This document shows positions 6,433-14,780 of a DNA stretch of 45,669 bases, piece after piece (position 1 is the first letter of the stretch; each line of letters opens with the position of its first letter). Source of the stretch: DSUN01 sp035527715. GTDB taxonomy: Bacteria; Planctomycetota; PUPC01; DSUN01. The DNA is taken from the NCBI GenBank assembly GCA_035527715.1, contig DATKZY010000077.1, positions 1 to 45,669 of the forward strand. Direction: 5' to 3'. The translations under genes were made by a program, and so were the position numbers. The notes beneath the pieces are model-generated. The model did not search any database. It was given only the letters and a program-made list of their open reading frames with translations, and was not told the origin of the DNA.

Positions 6433-9180
6433 ATGAAGATGACAGCCTGGCGCAACGTCCTTGTGTGCACCCTTGTGCTGGCCTGCGAGGCCCTCGCCGG
6501 CCAGAAGCCCATCCAGGTGCTCATGACCACGGGCGACTGGAAGAACCAGCCCTGGTACCAGACCCTCTGGATGCGCGACAAGGAGGGGAAGCCCCAGGTC
6601 TTCCGCGGCCGCTACATCGAGCAGAAGGTCGAGGCCGCCGCCCCAGGCCGCTTCGCCTTCACCCACGTGCCCAACTACATCGCCCAACAGTACCTCGATG
6701 CTGACTACCTCAGCCAGTTCGACGTCCTGCTGATCGGCGACATCATGGTCCACCTGTCCGACCAGTTCCAGACGGCGGTGCGCGACTTCGTGCGGAATGG
6801 CGGCGGGCTGGTCTACTGCGCCAACCACAAGTGGGGCATCGGCATGAAGGCCAAGGGCCAGCCCTTCGAGGAGACACTGCCCACCGTCTGGCCCGAGGCC
6901 AACGAGTGGGGCGAGTTCGAGAACTGGGTGGATGTTGAGAACTTCACGCCCGACCTCCTCAGCCGCCGCCACGCGATCGTCAAGGGGCTGGACTGGGCGG
7001 CCGCGCCGCCCCTCGGACGCGCGGTGAACATGCCCGCCAAGAAGGGCGCCACCGTGCTCCTAGCCACCCCGCGCATCGCCGTCCTGCCCTGGCAGGTCGT
7101 CGGCCCCTGGCCGAATCCCGACGGCACCGGCGGCTGGGACACGGCCTACGAGCCCGAGAAGAAGGTTGACCTCGCGGCGGCCTACACAATCGCCGGCCAG
7201 AAAGAGCCCTTGCGATGGCAGCGCGCGAAGGCCAGGGGCACGGGCGTGCTCGACCTCAACAAGCTGTTCACGCCGAACGACAACGTGTGCGCCTACGCGG
7301 TCCTCTACGTCAAGAGTCCCGACGCCCGCAAGGTGCTCTGCTCCGGCTGGGCCGACGATGGCCTGAAGGTCTGGATCAATGGAACGCAACTGCCCGGCGA
7401 CCCGAAGAAGAACGGCGCCTGGCCGGGCAAGGCCGAGGCCGAGCTGACACGGGGCTGGAACGAGGTGCTGCTCAAGGTCGTCGAGAAGACGGGCTGGTGG
7501 GGCTTCAAGCTCGAGCTTCTCACCCCCGACGGCAAGCCGCAGACGGGCCTCACCTATTCCTACAAGCCCGCGGCGATGAGGGCGTCGGAGCAGGAATACG
7601 TCGAGCCGGCCCCCGTGCTCACGGCCTGGGAGTTCGGCAAGGGCCGCGCAGTCTTCTCGGCCTCGATCTTCTCCAACGACGAGCAATCCGAGAAGTTCGG
7701 CCAGGGCTGGCAGGACTTCGGCAAGTACTACGCCCAGCTCTTCGAGTGGGTCGGAGCAGACTCAAGGAGCCAGAAGGCGACACTCAGGGATGCCCCGGCC
7801 GAGGTCGCGGCCACGGTGGACTTCACGAAGCCGCTCAACCCGTTCTCGCCCGGCATCTTCAGCATCCACGGCAACGAGGGGATCAAGGACGTCGCCCTCG
7901 AGAACTACATGGCCCTGAACCCCAAGGGCGCCATCTCGCGCGGCTACCCCGACGCCACGGGCATCGAGGGCGCGCCCAAGGGCGACAAGTGGGAACCGGA
8001 GAACGACAACGACGACCCGAACGTCACCGATGCCTCGAAGATCAACACCAAGGCCATTGACGGCTACATCGCCGAGTGCAAGGCCTACGGCACCGAGCCG
8101 ATCCTCTGCTGCCACGGCAACCAGTACGGCGGGCCGAAGTGGCTGTGGAAGGACGGCCACTGGTTCGGCGAGGCCACCGACCGCGACGTGGCCGAGGTGG
8201 TCGAGATGGTCGCCGCCTACCTCGAGCACGCCAACCGCGGCCACAAGGGCAGCCCGACCTACGAGCTGAACGTGAAGTACCTGGACCTCGGGAACGAGCC
8301 GGAACTCGACCACAAGTCCCTCCCCGGCTGGGTGCGAATCGTCCGCGCCGTCGGCCAGCGGGTCCACCGCGACTACCCGGGCGTCCTCGTCGGCAGCTAC
8401 TGCCCGTACCAGATGCGCTACATCCGCCAACTCCTCGACGAGGCGGGCGACCAGATTGACTGGCTGTCGTTCCACCCCTACGGCTGGACGGCGAGCGAGT
8501 TCTTCCGCTTCGCCGACGGGATTCAGGCCTACGCCCGCTCGAAGGGGCTGAAGGACCTCAAGCTCATGATCACCGAGTGGGACTTCTGGATCCAGGGCCG
8601 CCAGAAGTTCGACTACATGATGACACGCTGGTTCGCGTCGGTGAAGCGGGAGGACCTGCTCGGCACGCTCCACTACCGCCTGTGGCAATACGTCGAGCCG
8701 ATCTACATGTTCGGCGTGCTGTGGGTCGGCTGGGGGCCGAAGGACGTCGTGGGCGCGAAGGGCACGCCGATCCACGACGCCTACGACGCCTTCTGGATCT
8801 GGCGCGACTTCCGCGGCCGCCGCGTCGCCACGGCCAAGGCCCTCGCCTCATCTGACACCAGCCCCCGCCTCCTCGACCATCTGCACCTCGACGCCAGCCG
8901 TAGCGACGCGAAGCTCAACGCCCTGCTCTACTACGATTGGGCCTACGACGGCACGGGCTACAAGGACTACGCGAAGGGCATCAACTACCCCGGCGTCAAG
9001 GTGAGCCTGAAGCTCGCTCTCCCGCCATCCTCCGCGCCGAGGAAGCTCACGGTCTCGAAGGCCACGGGCGAGGGCTTCGAGGTCATCGCCAAAGGTGTAG
9101 TGATCCCGGCGGGAGCGAAGGAACACGTGCAGGCGATTGAGGTGCGGCCGCTGACGGGTTACTCGGTGACGATCGAGTGA
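6433..9180 (+). CDS. Secreted GATase-like/GH-A glycoside hydrolase fusion
   Basis: 915 residues. The ATG at 6433 has TAGGAGA overlapping the previous stop and starts a signal peptide (MKMTAWRNVLVCTLVLACEA). Residues ~22-215 resemble a class I GATase/ThuA-type Rossmann domain (FDVLLIGDIMVHLSDQF, DFVRNGGGLVYCANH), with no catalytic Cys evident. Residues ~215-370 are a beta-sandwich with VLCSGWADDGLKVWINGTQ, as in galactose-binding-like modules. Residues ~455-830 form a GH-A barrel with LGNEPELD (Glu622) and ITEWDFW (Glu715) as likely acid/base and nucleophile, 93 residues apart. It is co-transcribed with the preceding hydrolase. Its stop lies 1 nt from the stop of the convergent gene on the minus strand. 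The substrate is unknown. Confidence 0.78.
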   Translation: MKMTAWRNVLVCTLVLACEALAGQKPIQVLMTTGDWKNQPWYQTLWMRDKEGKPQVFRGRYIEQKVEAAAPGRFAFTHVPNYIAQQYLDADYLSQFDVLLIGDIMVHLSDQFQTAVRDFVRNGGGLVYCANHKWGIGMKAKGQPFEETLPTVWPEANEWGEFENWVDVENFTPDLLSRRHAIVKGLDWAAAPPLGRAVNMPAKKGATVLLATPRIAVLPWQVVGPWPNPDGTGGWDTAYEPEKKVDLAAAYTIAGQKEPLRWQRAKARGTGVLDLNKLFTPNDNVCAYAVLYVKSPDARKVLCSGWADDGLKVWINGTQLPGDPKKNGAWPGKAEAELTRGWNEVLLKVVEKTGWWGFKLELLTPDGKPQTGLTYSYKPAAMRASEQEYVEPAPVLTAWEFGKGRAVFSASIFSNDEQSEKFGQGWQDFGKYYAQLFEWVGADSRSQKATLRDAPAEVAATVDFTKPLNPFSPGIFSIHGNEGIKDVALENYMALNPKGAISRGYPDATGIEGAPKGDKWEPENDNDDPNVTDASKINTKAIDGYIAECKAYGTEPILCCHGNQYGGPKWLWKDGHWFGEATDRDVAEVVEMVAAYLEHANRGHKGSPTYELNVKYLDLGNEPELDHKSLPGWVRIVRAVGQRVHRDYPGVLVGSYCPYQMRYIRQLLDEAGDQIDWLSFHPYGWTASEFFRFADGIQAYARSKGLKDLKLMITEWDFWIQGRQKFDYMMTRWFASVKREDLLGTLHYRLWQYVEPIYMFGVLWVGWGPKDVVGAKGTPIHDAYDAFWIWRDFRGRRVATAKALASSDTSPRLLDHLHLDASRSDAKLNALLYYDWAYDGTGYKDYAKGINYPGVKVSLKLALPPSSAPRKLTVSKATGEGFEVIAKGVVIPAGAKEHVQAIEVRPLTGYSVTIE

Positions 9181-9181
9181 C

Positions 9182-11380
9182 TCACGCCTCGATGCGCCAC
9201 AGCCTCGTGCGGTAGGCAGGCATAGTCGTCCGGATAGCATCGAGCGGCTCGGGCGAGCGCTCGCCGCTCCACAGGTCTGTCACGATGGCGGGCTGGGGCA
9301 GGTGGATGACCTTCTCGCCAGCCGATGCGGTGTGCAGACACACGAGCGAGCGGCTGGCGTAGACCACGTCGTCGCTCTCGCACCACACGTGGGCTCCGGC
9401 AAAGCGGGCCAGGTTGCGGAGGAGCTGCGGGCCGAAGTTGAGCATCGCCAGGTACACGCTCCGCCAGCCGTCGTGGTGGCGGAGGGCAAAAGCCGCCTCG
9501 CCGCCATCGCGCAGCCTGCCGAACACGCACGCCTCGGGGTCGTCGGCGAAGAAGACCGGGCCGACCGAGCCTTCGGTGCCGAAGTTGAGCTTGTCCCCGC
9601 CTTGCGTCAGCTCGTAGCCGCTGTCGTCCACGAGCACTCGAATCTGCCGCCGCTCGCGCTTCCAGCCGAGGCGCATGCCGACAAGCTCGGCGCCCATGGC
9701 GGGGTCGAGCCGCTTCTCGTCGAGGACGCCGGCCGCATAGGCCCAGCAGAAGACGCGGTCGTCGCGCTGCCAGCGGCGGATGCCCTCGGCGGCACGCTCC
9801 GAGACATAGGCGCAGTTGACGAAGATGAGCAGGCGATACTGGTCGCCAGGGAAGTCGGGGTGCGCCAGGTCGTGAAGCTCGTACGTATCGAACGGCACGC
9901 CGGCCAGGCCCCACTGGCGCGCGGCGAGGTCGAGCAGGAGGGCGTGATGGCACTCCAACTCGAAGCGGATCAACTCGCCGCTCATCCCCGCCTGGAACAT
10001 CGGCGTGTCCTCGGAGCAGACGAAGGCGACCTGGCTGATTGAGCGGCGGTCCCACTCGACCGCCTGCTTGCCGGTGTCGGAGAGCTTGCGCATCGCCGCG
10101 ACGATGGGCGGCGGCGTGTAGTTGCGGCAGCGGATGTCGAACCACCAGTAGGGCGTGCCCGTGACGAGGTTGTGGCCGTGCTCGCGCTGAAGCAGCGCCA
10201 CTTGCTCCTCCATGTCGCGCCCACAGAAGTTCTTGTCCCACTTCCACACGCGGTCGGGAATGGCGGCGCCCGCCTTCCATGCTTGGCGGTAACGCGGGTC
10301 GAGGGACTCGACGGTCACCAGGTCCACCTCGGTGAAGTGCAGCTTGCCGCTGAGGTTCAGGCTGTGCGGCAGGCCGAGGTAGCCCGACGGCCCGCCGGGA
10401 TAGCGGCCGTCGTAGCTCGTGATGTCGGACACGAAGTCCACCCACGGGCTTTCCTTCAGCCGCTGGATGAGGCCGTGTCCGTATTCCTGGATGTAGCTGT
10501 AGACGCCCGTCTCCCACCACAGGTAGCTGTGGAACCCGCCGGCAAGGATAGGCGTGCCGGCCGCCTGTTTCACCGCGCGGCAGACGGCGATGAAGTGGTC
10601 GGCGAGCGTGGTGTTCAGGAAGCGATAGTAGTCAATGGCGGGGCGTTCGACGGCAGGGTCGCGGAGGCTGAACGGCCCCCAGATGTGGCTGCCCTTGCGC
10701 AGGTGCCCGCTGGGGCACGTTGCGGCATCGAAGGTGGCCTTCGGGTTGTTCCACGCGGCGCGCAGGGCCGCCTCGTCGGCATACGTGCGGCGGAGCCAGC
10801 GGCGGAACTCGCGGGTGTAGACCTCGTGGTACCGCCCGCGCGTGGTCTCGTCGGTGTCGAAGATCAGCCATTCTTCGGTGCTGCCGGCGTTGAGCATGAA
10901 GCCGATGATGCGCGACGCCCAGCGGGTTGTCTTAAGCCACGCCACAAAGTCGCGGACGAGTCCGCACACCTTCCCGTTCCACACGGGCGAGGCGATGTTG
11001 GCGACGGCCAGGTCGCCCTTCATCTCGCCGCCGCTGTCCGGAGGGTTGTGCACTTCGGTGGGGTAGGCGTGGGCGAACCAGGGGGCGAGGAGGCCGAGGC
11101 GGACGCGGATGATCCACCGCGTGTCGCCGCCGTGCTGCTCGAAGAAGGCGAGCTTTTTCTCGGCGTAGCTCCAGTCGTATTGCCCCTCCCCTTTCCAGCA
11201 GTGGATGCCGGCCTCGATCCAGATCATCAGGATTTCGGCGCCGCCCTCGACGAACCCGCGCACCACGGCCGGGTCGTCGAACGCGCAGCTGGTCGCCGTC
11301 ATGCCGTGGAGCGGCTGGCCGTCCACGAACATCGTCGGCACGCCGTTGTGCGGTCGCACTTCGCTGCGGGCGAAGGCCAC
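9182..11380 (-). CDS. GH42-like beta-galactosidase family protein (cytoplasmic)
   Basis: 732 residues with no signal peptide. The opening SEVRPHNGVPTMFVDGQPLH and the barrel that follows resemble GH42-like beta-galactosidases. NAGSTEEW places the candidate acid/base at Glu169/Glu170, and HFTEVDLVT gives the candidate nucleophile Glu351. Residues ~430-600 look like the trimerisation or GATase-like domain that follows the barrel in that family (LLIFVNCAYVSERAAEGIRRW). The start is GTG at 11380 with GGAG upstream. The gene follows the aldolase gene by 16 nt and so belongs to the aroB-aldolase operon. An intracellular enzyme would act on imported oligosaccharides. The family is moderately certain and the substrate unknown. 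Confidence 0.7.
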   Translation of the reverse strand: MAFARSEVRPHNGVPTMFVDGQPLHGMTATSCAFDDPAVVRGFVEGGAEILMIWIEAGIHCWKGEGQYDWSYAEKKLAFFEQHGGDTRWIIRVRLGLLAPWFAHAYPTEVHNPPDSGGEMKGDLAVANIASPVWNGKVCGLVRDFVAWLKTTRWASRIIGFMLNAGSTEEWLIFDTDETTRGRYHEVYTREFRRWLRRTYADEAALRAAWNNPKATFDAATCPSGHLRKGSHIWGPFSLRDPAVERPAIDYYRFLNTTLADHFIAVCRAVKQAAGTPILAGGFHSYLWWETGVYSYIQEYGHGLIQRLKESPWVDFVSDITSYDGRYPGGPSGYLGLPHSLNLSGKLHFTEVDLVTVESLDPRYRQAWKAGAAIPDRVWKWDKNFCGRDMEEQVALLQREHGHNLVTGTPYWWFDIRCRNYTPPPIVAAMRKLSDTGKQAVEWDRRSISQVAFVCSEDTPMFQAGMSGELIRFELECHHALLLDLAARQWGLAGVPFDTYELHDLAHPDFPGDQYRLLIFVNCAYVSERAAEGIRRWQRDDRVFCWAYAAGVLDEKRLDPAMGAELVGMRLGWKRERRQIRVLVDDSGYELTQGGDKLNFGTEGSVGPVFFADDPEACVFGRLRDGGEAAFALRHHDGWRSVYLAMLNFGPQLLRNLARFAGAHVWCESDDVVYASRSLVCLHTASAGEKVIHLPQPAIVTDLWSGERSPEPLDAIRTTMPAYRTRLWRIEA

Positions 11381-11396
11381 GGGGTCACTCCACGAA

Positions 11397-12347
11397 TCAC
11401 GCCAGGGTGTCGTCGGTGATGATGCTGTCGTAAAAGCCCACTATGTCCTCGCGGTGATCGGACTCCATCCACTTCATGGCGGCCCGGGGGTGCTCGTTGA
11501 GCACGCCGGTGACGAGGTACGGGATGTGATAGCCCCAGTGGATCTGCTTGCTGAGGGGGATGAGCTTCTCCTGAATGACCTTGAAGAGGGGCCGGACGCG
11601 GAACTTGGGGTTCTTGAGGAAGGACATGAGGCATTCGAGGGGGCAGTTGCCGGCGCCGCGGCCGATGCCCAGGAGCGAGCCGTCGAGCATATTGCAGTCG
11701 TGGATGATCGCCTCGATGGTGTTGGCGAAGGCGAGCTGCTGGTTGTTGTGGCCGTGGAAGCCGATGGTGCGGCCGGGCAGCGCGGCGTGGTACTTCCTGG
11801 CCAGGGCCTCGACCTGCTCGCAGTACATCGCGCCAAAGCTGTCCACGATGTAGAGGGTCGGCACGCGGCTCTTCGCGACGTCGTCGAGGGCCTCATCGAG
11901 GTCGCGCTCCATGACCTTCGAGACGGCCATGAGGTTGATCGTGACCTCATACCCCTTGTCCAGGCAGTGCTCGGCGGTGGCGATCGCCTTGTCCATCTGG
12001 TGGACGTAGCAGGCGACGCGGACCATGTCGAAAATGCTCTCGCTGGCGGGCAGGAAGTCCCCGTAGTCCACGCGGCCGATGTCGGCCATCATCGAGAGCT
12101 TGAGGCCGGTGTCGTTGTCGCCCACGATGCGGCGCACGTCCTCCTCGAAGCAGAACTTCCACGGGCCGTTCTCCTTGCGCGAGAAGTACTTCTCGGACGT
12201 TCGGTAGCCCATCTCCATGTAGTCCACGCCCGCCTCCACGCAGGCGCGGTAGACGGCGCGCACGAAGTCGTCGTCGAACTGCCACTCGTTCATCAGCCCG
12301 CCGTCGCGAATCGTGCAGTCGAGCACCTTGATCTGCGGCCGAAACAT
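11397..12347 (-). CDS. HMGL-like (DRE-TIM) aldolase family protein
   Basis: 316 residues. The N-terminal LDCTIRDGG is the signature of DRE-TIM metallolyases (4-hydroxy-2-oxovalerate aldolase, HMG-CoA lyase, homocitrate/isopropylmalate synthase), with Arg14 and Asp15 in the motif. TIGFHGHNNQQLAFAN supplies the two metal-binding His residues, and GIGRGAGNCPLECL is the conserved glycine-rich cap strand. The length matches the aldolase domain alone, without the communication domain of MhpE or the regulatory domain of LeuA. Its ATG immediately follows the aroB stop (TGAATG) and the ribosome site AGGAG is inside aroB, so the two are translationally coupled. The substrate is unknown. Pairing with a 3-dehydroquinate synthase suggests an aromatic or cyclitol precursor role, which is inference. 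Confidence 0.75.
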   Translation of the reverse strand: MFRPQIKVLDCTIRDGGLMNEWQFDDDFVRAVYRACVEAGVDYMEMGYRTSEKYFSRKENGPWKFCFEEDVRRIVGDNDTGLKLSMMADIGRVDYGDFLPASESIFDMVRVACYVHQMDKAIATAEHCLDKGYEVTINLMAVSKVMERDLDEALDDVAKSRVPTLYIVDSFGAMYCEQVEALARKYHAALPGRTIGFHGHNNQQLAFANTIEAIIHDCNMLDGSLLGIGRGAGNCPLECLMSFLKNPKFRVRPLFKVIQEKLIPLSKQIHWGYHIPYLVTGVLNEHPRAAMKWMESDHREDIVGFYDSIITDDTLA

Positions 12348-13469
12348 TCACATCTCCTGGCTTCTGAGACCTTGCAGAACGCTGGCGAGAACGTCGGATG
12401 GCACCTCAGCGGCGCACTCGCCGCCCGGGCAATGGACCTTGCCAATGTCGTCCAGCAGCACGAAGCGCGGGGTCCCGCCTCGGGCCTTCTTGTCGCGGGC
12501 CATCAGGTCGAGCAACTGGGCATCGGGAAGGCCCGGCGGCAGGCTCACGGGCACGCCGAGCCGCCGGAAGAGAGCGACGGCCCGGGACCGGACCTCGACG
12601 GGTGCCAGCCCAAACCGTTCGGCGATGAGGCAGGCGCCCACGATACCGATGGCCACGGCCTCGCCATGGTGCAGGGCGTAGCCGCTCGCCGACTCGACGG
12701 CGTGGCCGATGGTGTGGCCGAAGTTGAGAATCCGCCGCAGGTTGGCCTCCTCGGGGTCGCGGAACACCACGTCGCCCTTGATCCCCACGTTGCGCTCGGC
12801 GAGGTGGAGCAGCGCGGCCTCGCCACGCGCGAGGACCGCCTCGAGGTGCGCCTCGAGGTAGTCGAAGTAGGCCGCGTCGGCGATCATCGCGTGCTTGACC
12901 GATTCCACGAGGCCGGCCCGGTAGTGCCGCTCGTCGAGGGTGCTCAGCGTCGCCACGTCCACATACACACGAGCGGGATGCGAGAAGGCGCCGTAGGCGT
13001 TCTTGGACAGCTCGCTGTCCACCCCCACCTTGCCGCCAATGGCCGAGTCGGCCTGGGCGACCGTGGTCGTGGGCACCTGGACGCACGGGACGCCGCGCTT
13101 GAAGATGGCGGCGGCGAAGCCCGCCACGTCGCCGACCACGCCGCCGCCCAGGGCGACAAGCAGCGTGTCGCGGCCATAACGCTCGCACTCCAGGCGGCTT
13201 ACGATGGCCTCCACGGTGCGGAGCGTCTTCGACGCCTCGCCGGGCGGCTCGATGGCGAAGGCGCCGACCTCGCCGTCACCCACGATTGCCGCCAGGTGGC
13301 CCGCCCGCTGCACATTGGCGTCGGTCACGACACAGAGGCGGCTCGTCGGCCAGACCCGCCGCAGTTCGGGCAGAATGCCGTCGAGCAGCCCCGTGCCGAT
13401 GCGGACCTCGTAGGCGGCCTCAGGCCGCGCGGGAACCCGCACTATCGAGGTGTGGACGCTCGTGGCCAA
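12348..13469 (-). CDS. aroB: 3-dehydroquinate synthase
   Basis: 373 residues from a TTG start with GGAG 7 nt upstream; longer in-frame starts would lie over or upstream of the promoter at 13529-13557. It converts DAHP to 3-dehydroquinate (shikimate pathway, NAD and Zn dependent). GGGVVGDVAGFAAA is the NAD-binding motif. TTTVAQADSAIGGKVGVD, the VESVKHAMIAD segment and NFGHTIGHAVE supply substrate and zinc ligands, and the last matches AroB rather than 2-epi-5-epi-valiolone synthase. The C-terminal MARDKKARGG motif is also typical. It heads an operon with an HMGL-like aldolase and a GH42-like hydrolase. The usual aroA/aroE/aroK neighbours are absent. Confidence 0.88.
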   Translation of the reverse strand: MATSVHTSIVRVPARPEAAYEVRIGTGLLDGILPELRRVWPTSRLCVVTDANVQRAGHLAAIVGDGEVGAFAIEPPGEASKTLRTVEAIVSRLECERYGRDTLLVALGGGVVGDVAGFAAAIFKRGVPCVQVPTTTVAQADSAIGGKVGVDSELSKNAYGAFSHPARVYVDVATLSTLDERHYRAGLVESVKHAMIADAAYFDYLEAHLEAVLARGEAALLHLAERNVGIKGDVVFRDPEEANLRRILNFGHTIGHAVESASGYALHHGEAVAIGIVGACLIAERFGLAPVEVRSRAVALFRRLGVPVSLPPGLPDAQLLDLMARDKKARGGTPRFVLLDDIGKVHCPGGECAAEVPSDVLASVLQGLRSQEM

Positions 13470-13528
13470 CTCCGTTGCTCCGGGCGCATCCTTTCGGGGG
13501 AACCGAGCGCGAGGCCGTGGTGAGGCAA

Positions 13529-13557
13529 ATAATAGCGTCAACGCCTGCGAAAAGCAA
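13529..13557 (-). promoter_or_regulatory. sigma-70-type promoter for the aroB operon
   Basis: On the minus strand TTGCTT (13557-13552) and TATTAT (13534-13529) are 17 nt apart, in an AT-rich island immediately after the stop of the prenyltransferase-like gene. A ~55-nt leader precedes the TTG start at 13469. Confidence 0.55.
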
Positions 13558-13580
13558 ATGGGCCAGGGGAGGCCCACCGC

Positions 13581-14780
13581 TCAGGGGGAGGGGCGGCAGC
13601 GGACGAGTGACATCAGGGCGAAGGCGGTGCCGTAGGGCTGGTGGTAGTCGTAGAACGGGTAGTCCCACCACGAGCCGTCCTTCTCCTGGAGCGGCAGGAG
13701 GGTGTGGGCCATGTAGGCGCGGAAGCGCGGGCGCTCGCGCCGCGGAAGCTGCTCGATGCTCAGGGCGGCGTAGTAGTGGCCGTAGTAGTAGAAGTAGCCG
13801 GCGACGGCGAACCAGGATTCGTGGGGGATGGGCCGCTTGCGGCCGATGCCCAGCCAGTCGTTGCGGGCGAAGAGGCGGTCGAGCCAGGTGCGGAGCACCG
13901 CGTCGGTGACGGCGGCATCGCCCCAGAGGCGACAGGCGAGGTTGGCGGCCTGGGAGCGGCCGAGGCTGCCGCCGGGGAGGTTGATACCGGTCCGCGGCCA
14001 CCATCGGAGGGGCTCGCTGTAGGCATAGGTGAAGTCGGGGTTCCGCTGGCGGCGCAGGGTGGCGAGGGCACGCTCGACGAGGCGGCTCGGCACGTCCACC
14101 CCGATGCCCTTCGCCTCGTGGAGGGCGACCAGGCCCGTCGCCGTGGTGAAGCTGGTGGGGTGAGTGTCGGGCTTCTGCGTGTGCGCGCCGAAGTCGTAGT
14201 AGCCCCAGCCGCCGGCCACCGATTCGTAGCGCTGGAGGAACCCGATCTGCTCGCGGAGGAGTGCGAGGAGCGGCTCGCGGCGAGCCGGGTCGGCGGCGTG
14301 CCGCTGGGCGAGGCGCGCGAGTGCCTGAATGCCGTAGGCGTGGGTCCAGCAGTTGTAGAGGGCGGCCGGCTCGGCGCGGCGGACCCTGGGCAGGTTGGCC
14401 ACGAGCCAGGCCTCGCCGCGGTCAATGGCCTCGTTGGCCTGGGGGCTGCCGACCTCGATGAGCGCCGAGATGCACAGGGCGGTGACGGCGGCCCGGAACG
14501 CCTGGTGGGAGCCGGGCACGGGGGCGTAGATGTTCAGCCCCTTCGTGTGGCGGGCCGAGCCCCACGAGCCGTCCTTGCCCTGGTGGGCGAGGAGGAAGCC
14601 GACGCCGCGCTGGATGGACTGCTCGACGGCCTCGCGCGCAGGCGGCGTGATGGGCCTGGGCTTCGGCCCCACGCTGGCCAGCCGCGACGGCGCGCACCCG
14701 GCGACAGCGACAAGCAGGGCGAACGCCAGCGCCTGGTTCGTCAATCCGCATTCCGCATTCCGCATTCCGCAATCTCTCAC
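13581..14780 (-). CDS. Prenyltransferase/squalene-oxidase-repeat lipoprotein
   Basis: 399 residues. The N-terminus contains a lipoprotein signal (ALAFALLVAVAGC, lipidated Cys29). Repeated Q-[DE]-G-S-W-type motifs (GFLLAHQGKDGSWG, VAGGWGYYDF, PLQEKDGSWWDYPF) mark the alpha/alpha-barrel fold shared by squalene cyclases and prenyltransferase beta subunits. No DXDD protonation motif was seen, so enzymatic cyclase activity is unlikely. Planctomycetes carry many such exported proteins of unknown role. The GTG start at 14780 overlaps the upstream stop (GTGA). The ATG at codon 6 is an alternative and lies inside a heptamer repeat. It is in one operon with the HlyD-type protein. Confidence 0.7.
   Translation of the reverse strand: MRDCGMRNAECGLTNQALAFALLVAVAGCAPSRLASVGPKPRPITPPAREAVEQSIQRGVGFLLAHQGKDGSWGSARHTKGLNIYAPVPGSHQAFRAAVTALCISALIEVGSPQANEAIDRGEAWLVANLPRVRRAEPAALYNCWTHAYGIQALARLAQRHAADPARREPLLALLREQIGFLQRYESVAGGWGYYDFGAHTQKPDTHPTSFTTATGLVALHEAKGIGVDVPSRLVERALATLRRQRNPDFTYAYSEPLRWWPRTGINLPGGSLGRSQAANLACRLWGDAAVTDAVLRTWLDRLFARNDWLGIGRKRPIPHESWFAVAGYFYYYGHYYAALSIEQLPRRERPRFRAYMAHTLLPLQEKDGSWWDYPFYDYHQPYGTAFALMSLVRCRPSP
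14747..14767. repeat. Heptamer tandem repeat at a start codon
   Basis: Three exact copies of CGCATTC (plus partial units on each side), overlapping codons 5-12 of the prenyltransferase-like lipoprotein. On the coding strand each unit contains an ATG, in successive reading frames. Confidence 0.75.

Noticed and set aside
12348..13469. aroB as a sedoheptulose cyclase (valiolone-type) secondary-metabolite enzyme
   Set aside because: The NFGHTIGHAVE site matches 3-dehydroquinate synthase, and no other natural-product gene is adjacent.
11205..13523. Long plus-strand reading frame (over 770 codons) opposite the GH42-like, aldolase and aroB genes
   Set aside because: High-GC antisense artefact. It has no ribosome site or recognisable motifs, and the opposite strand encodes clear conserved families.
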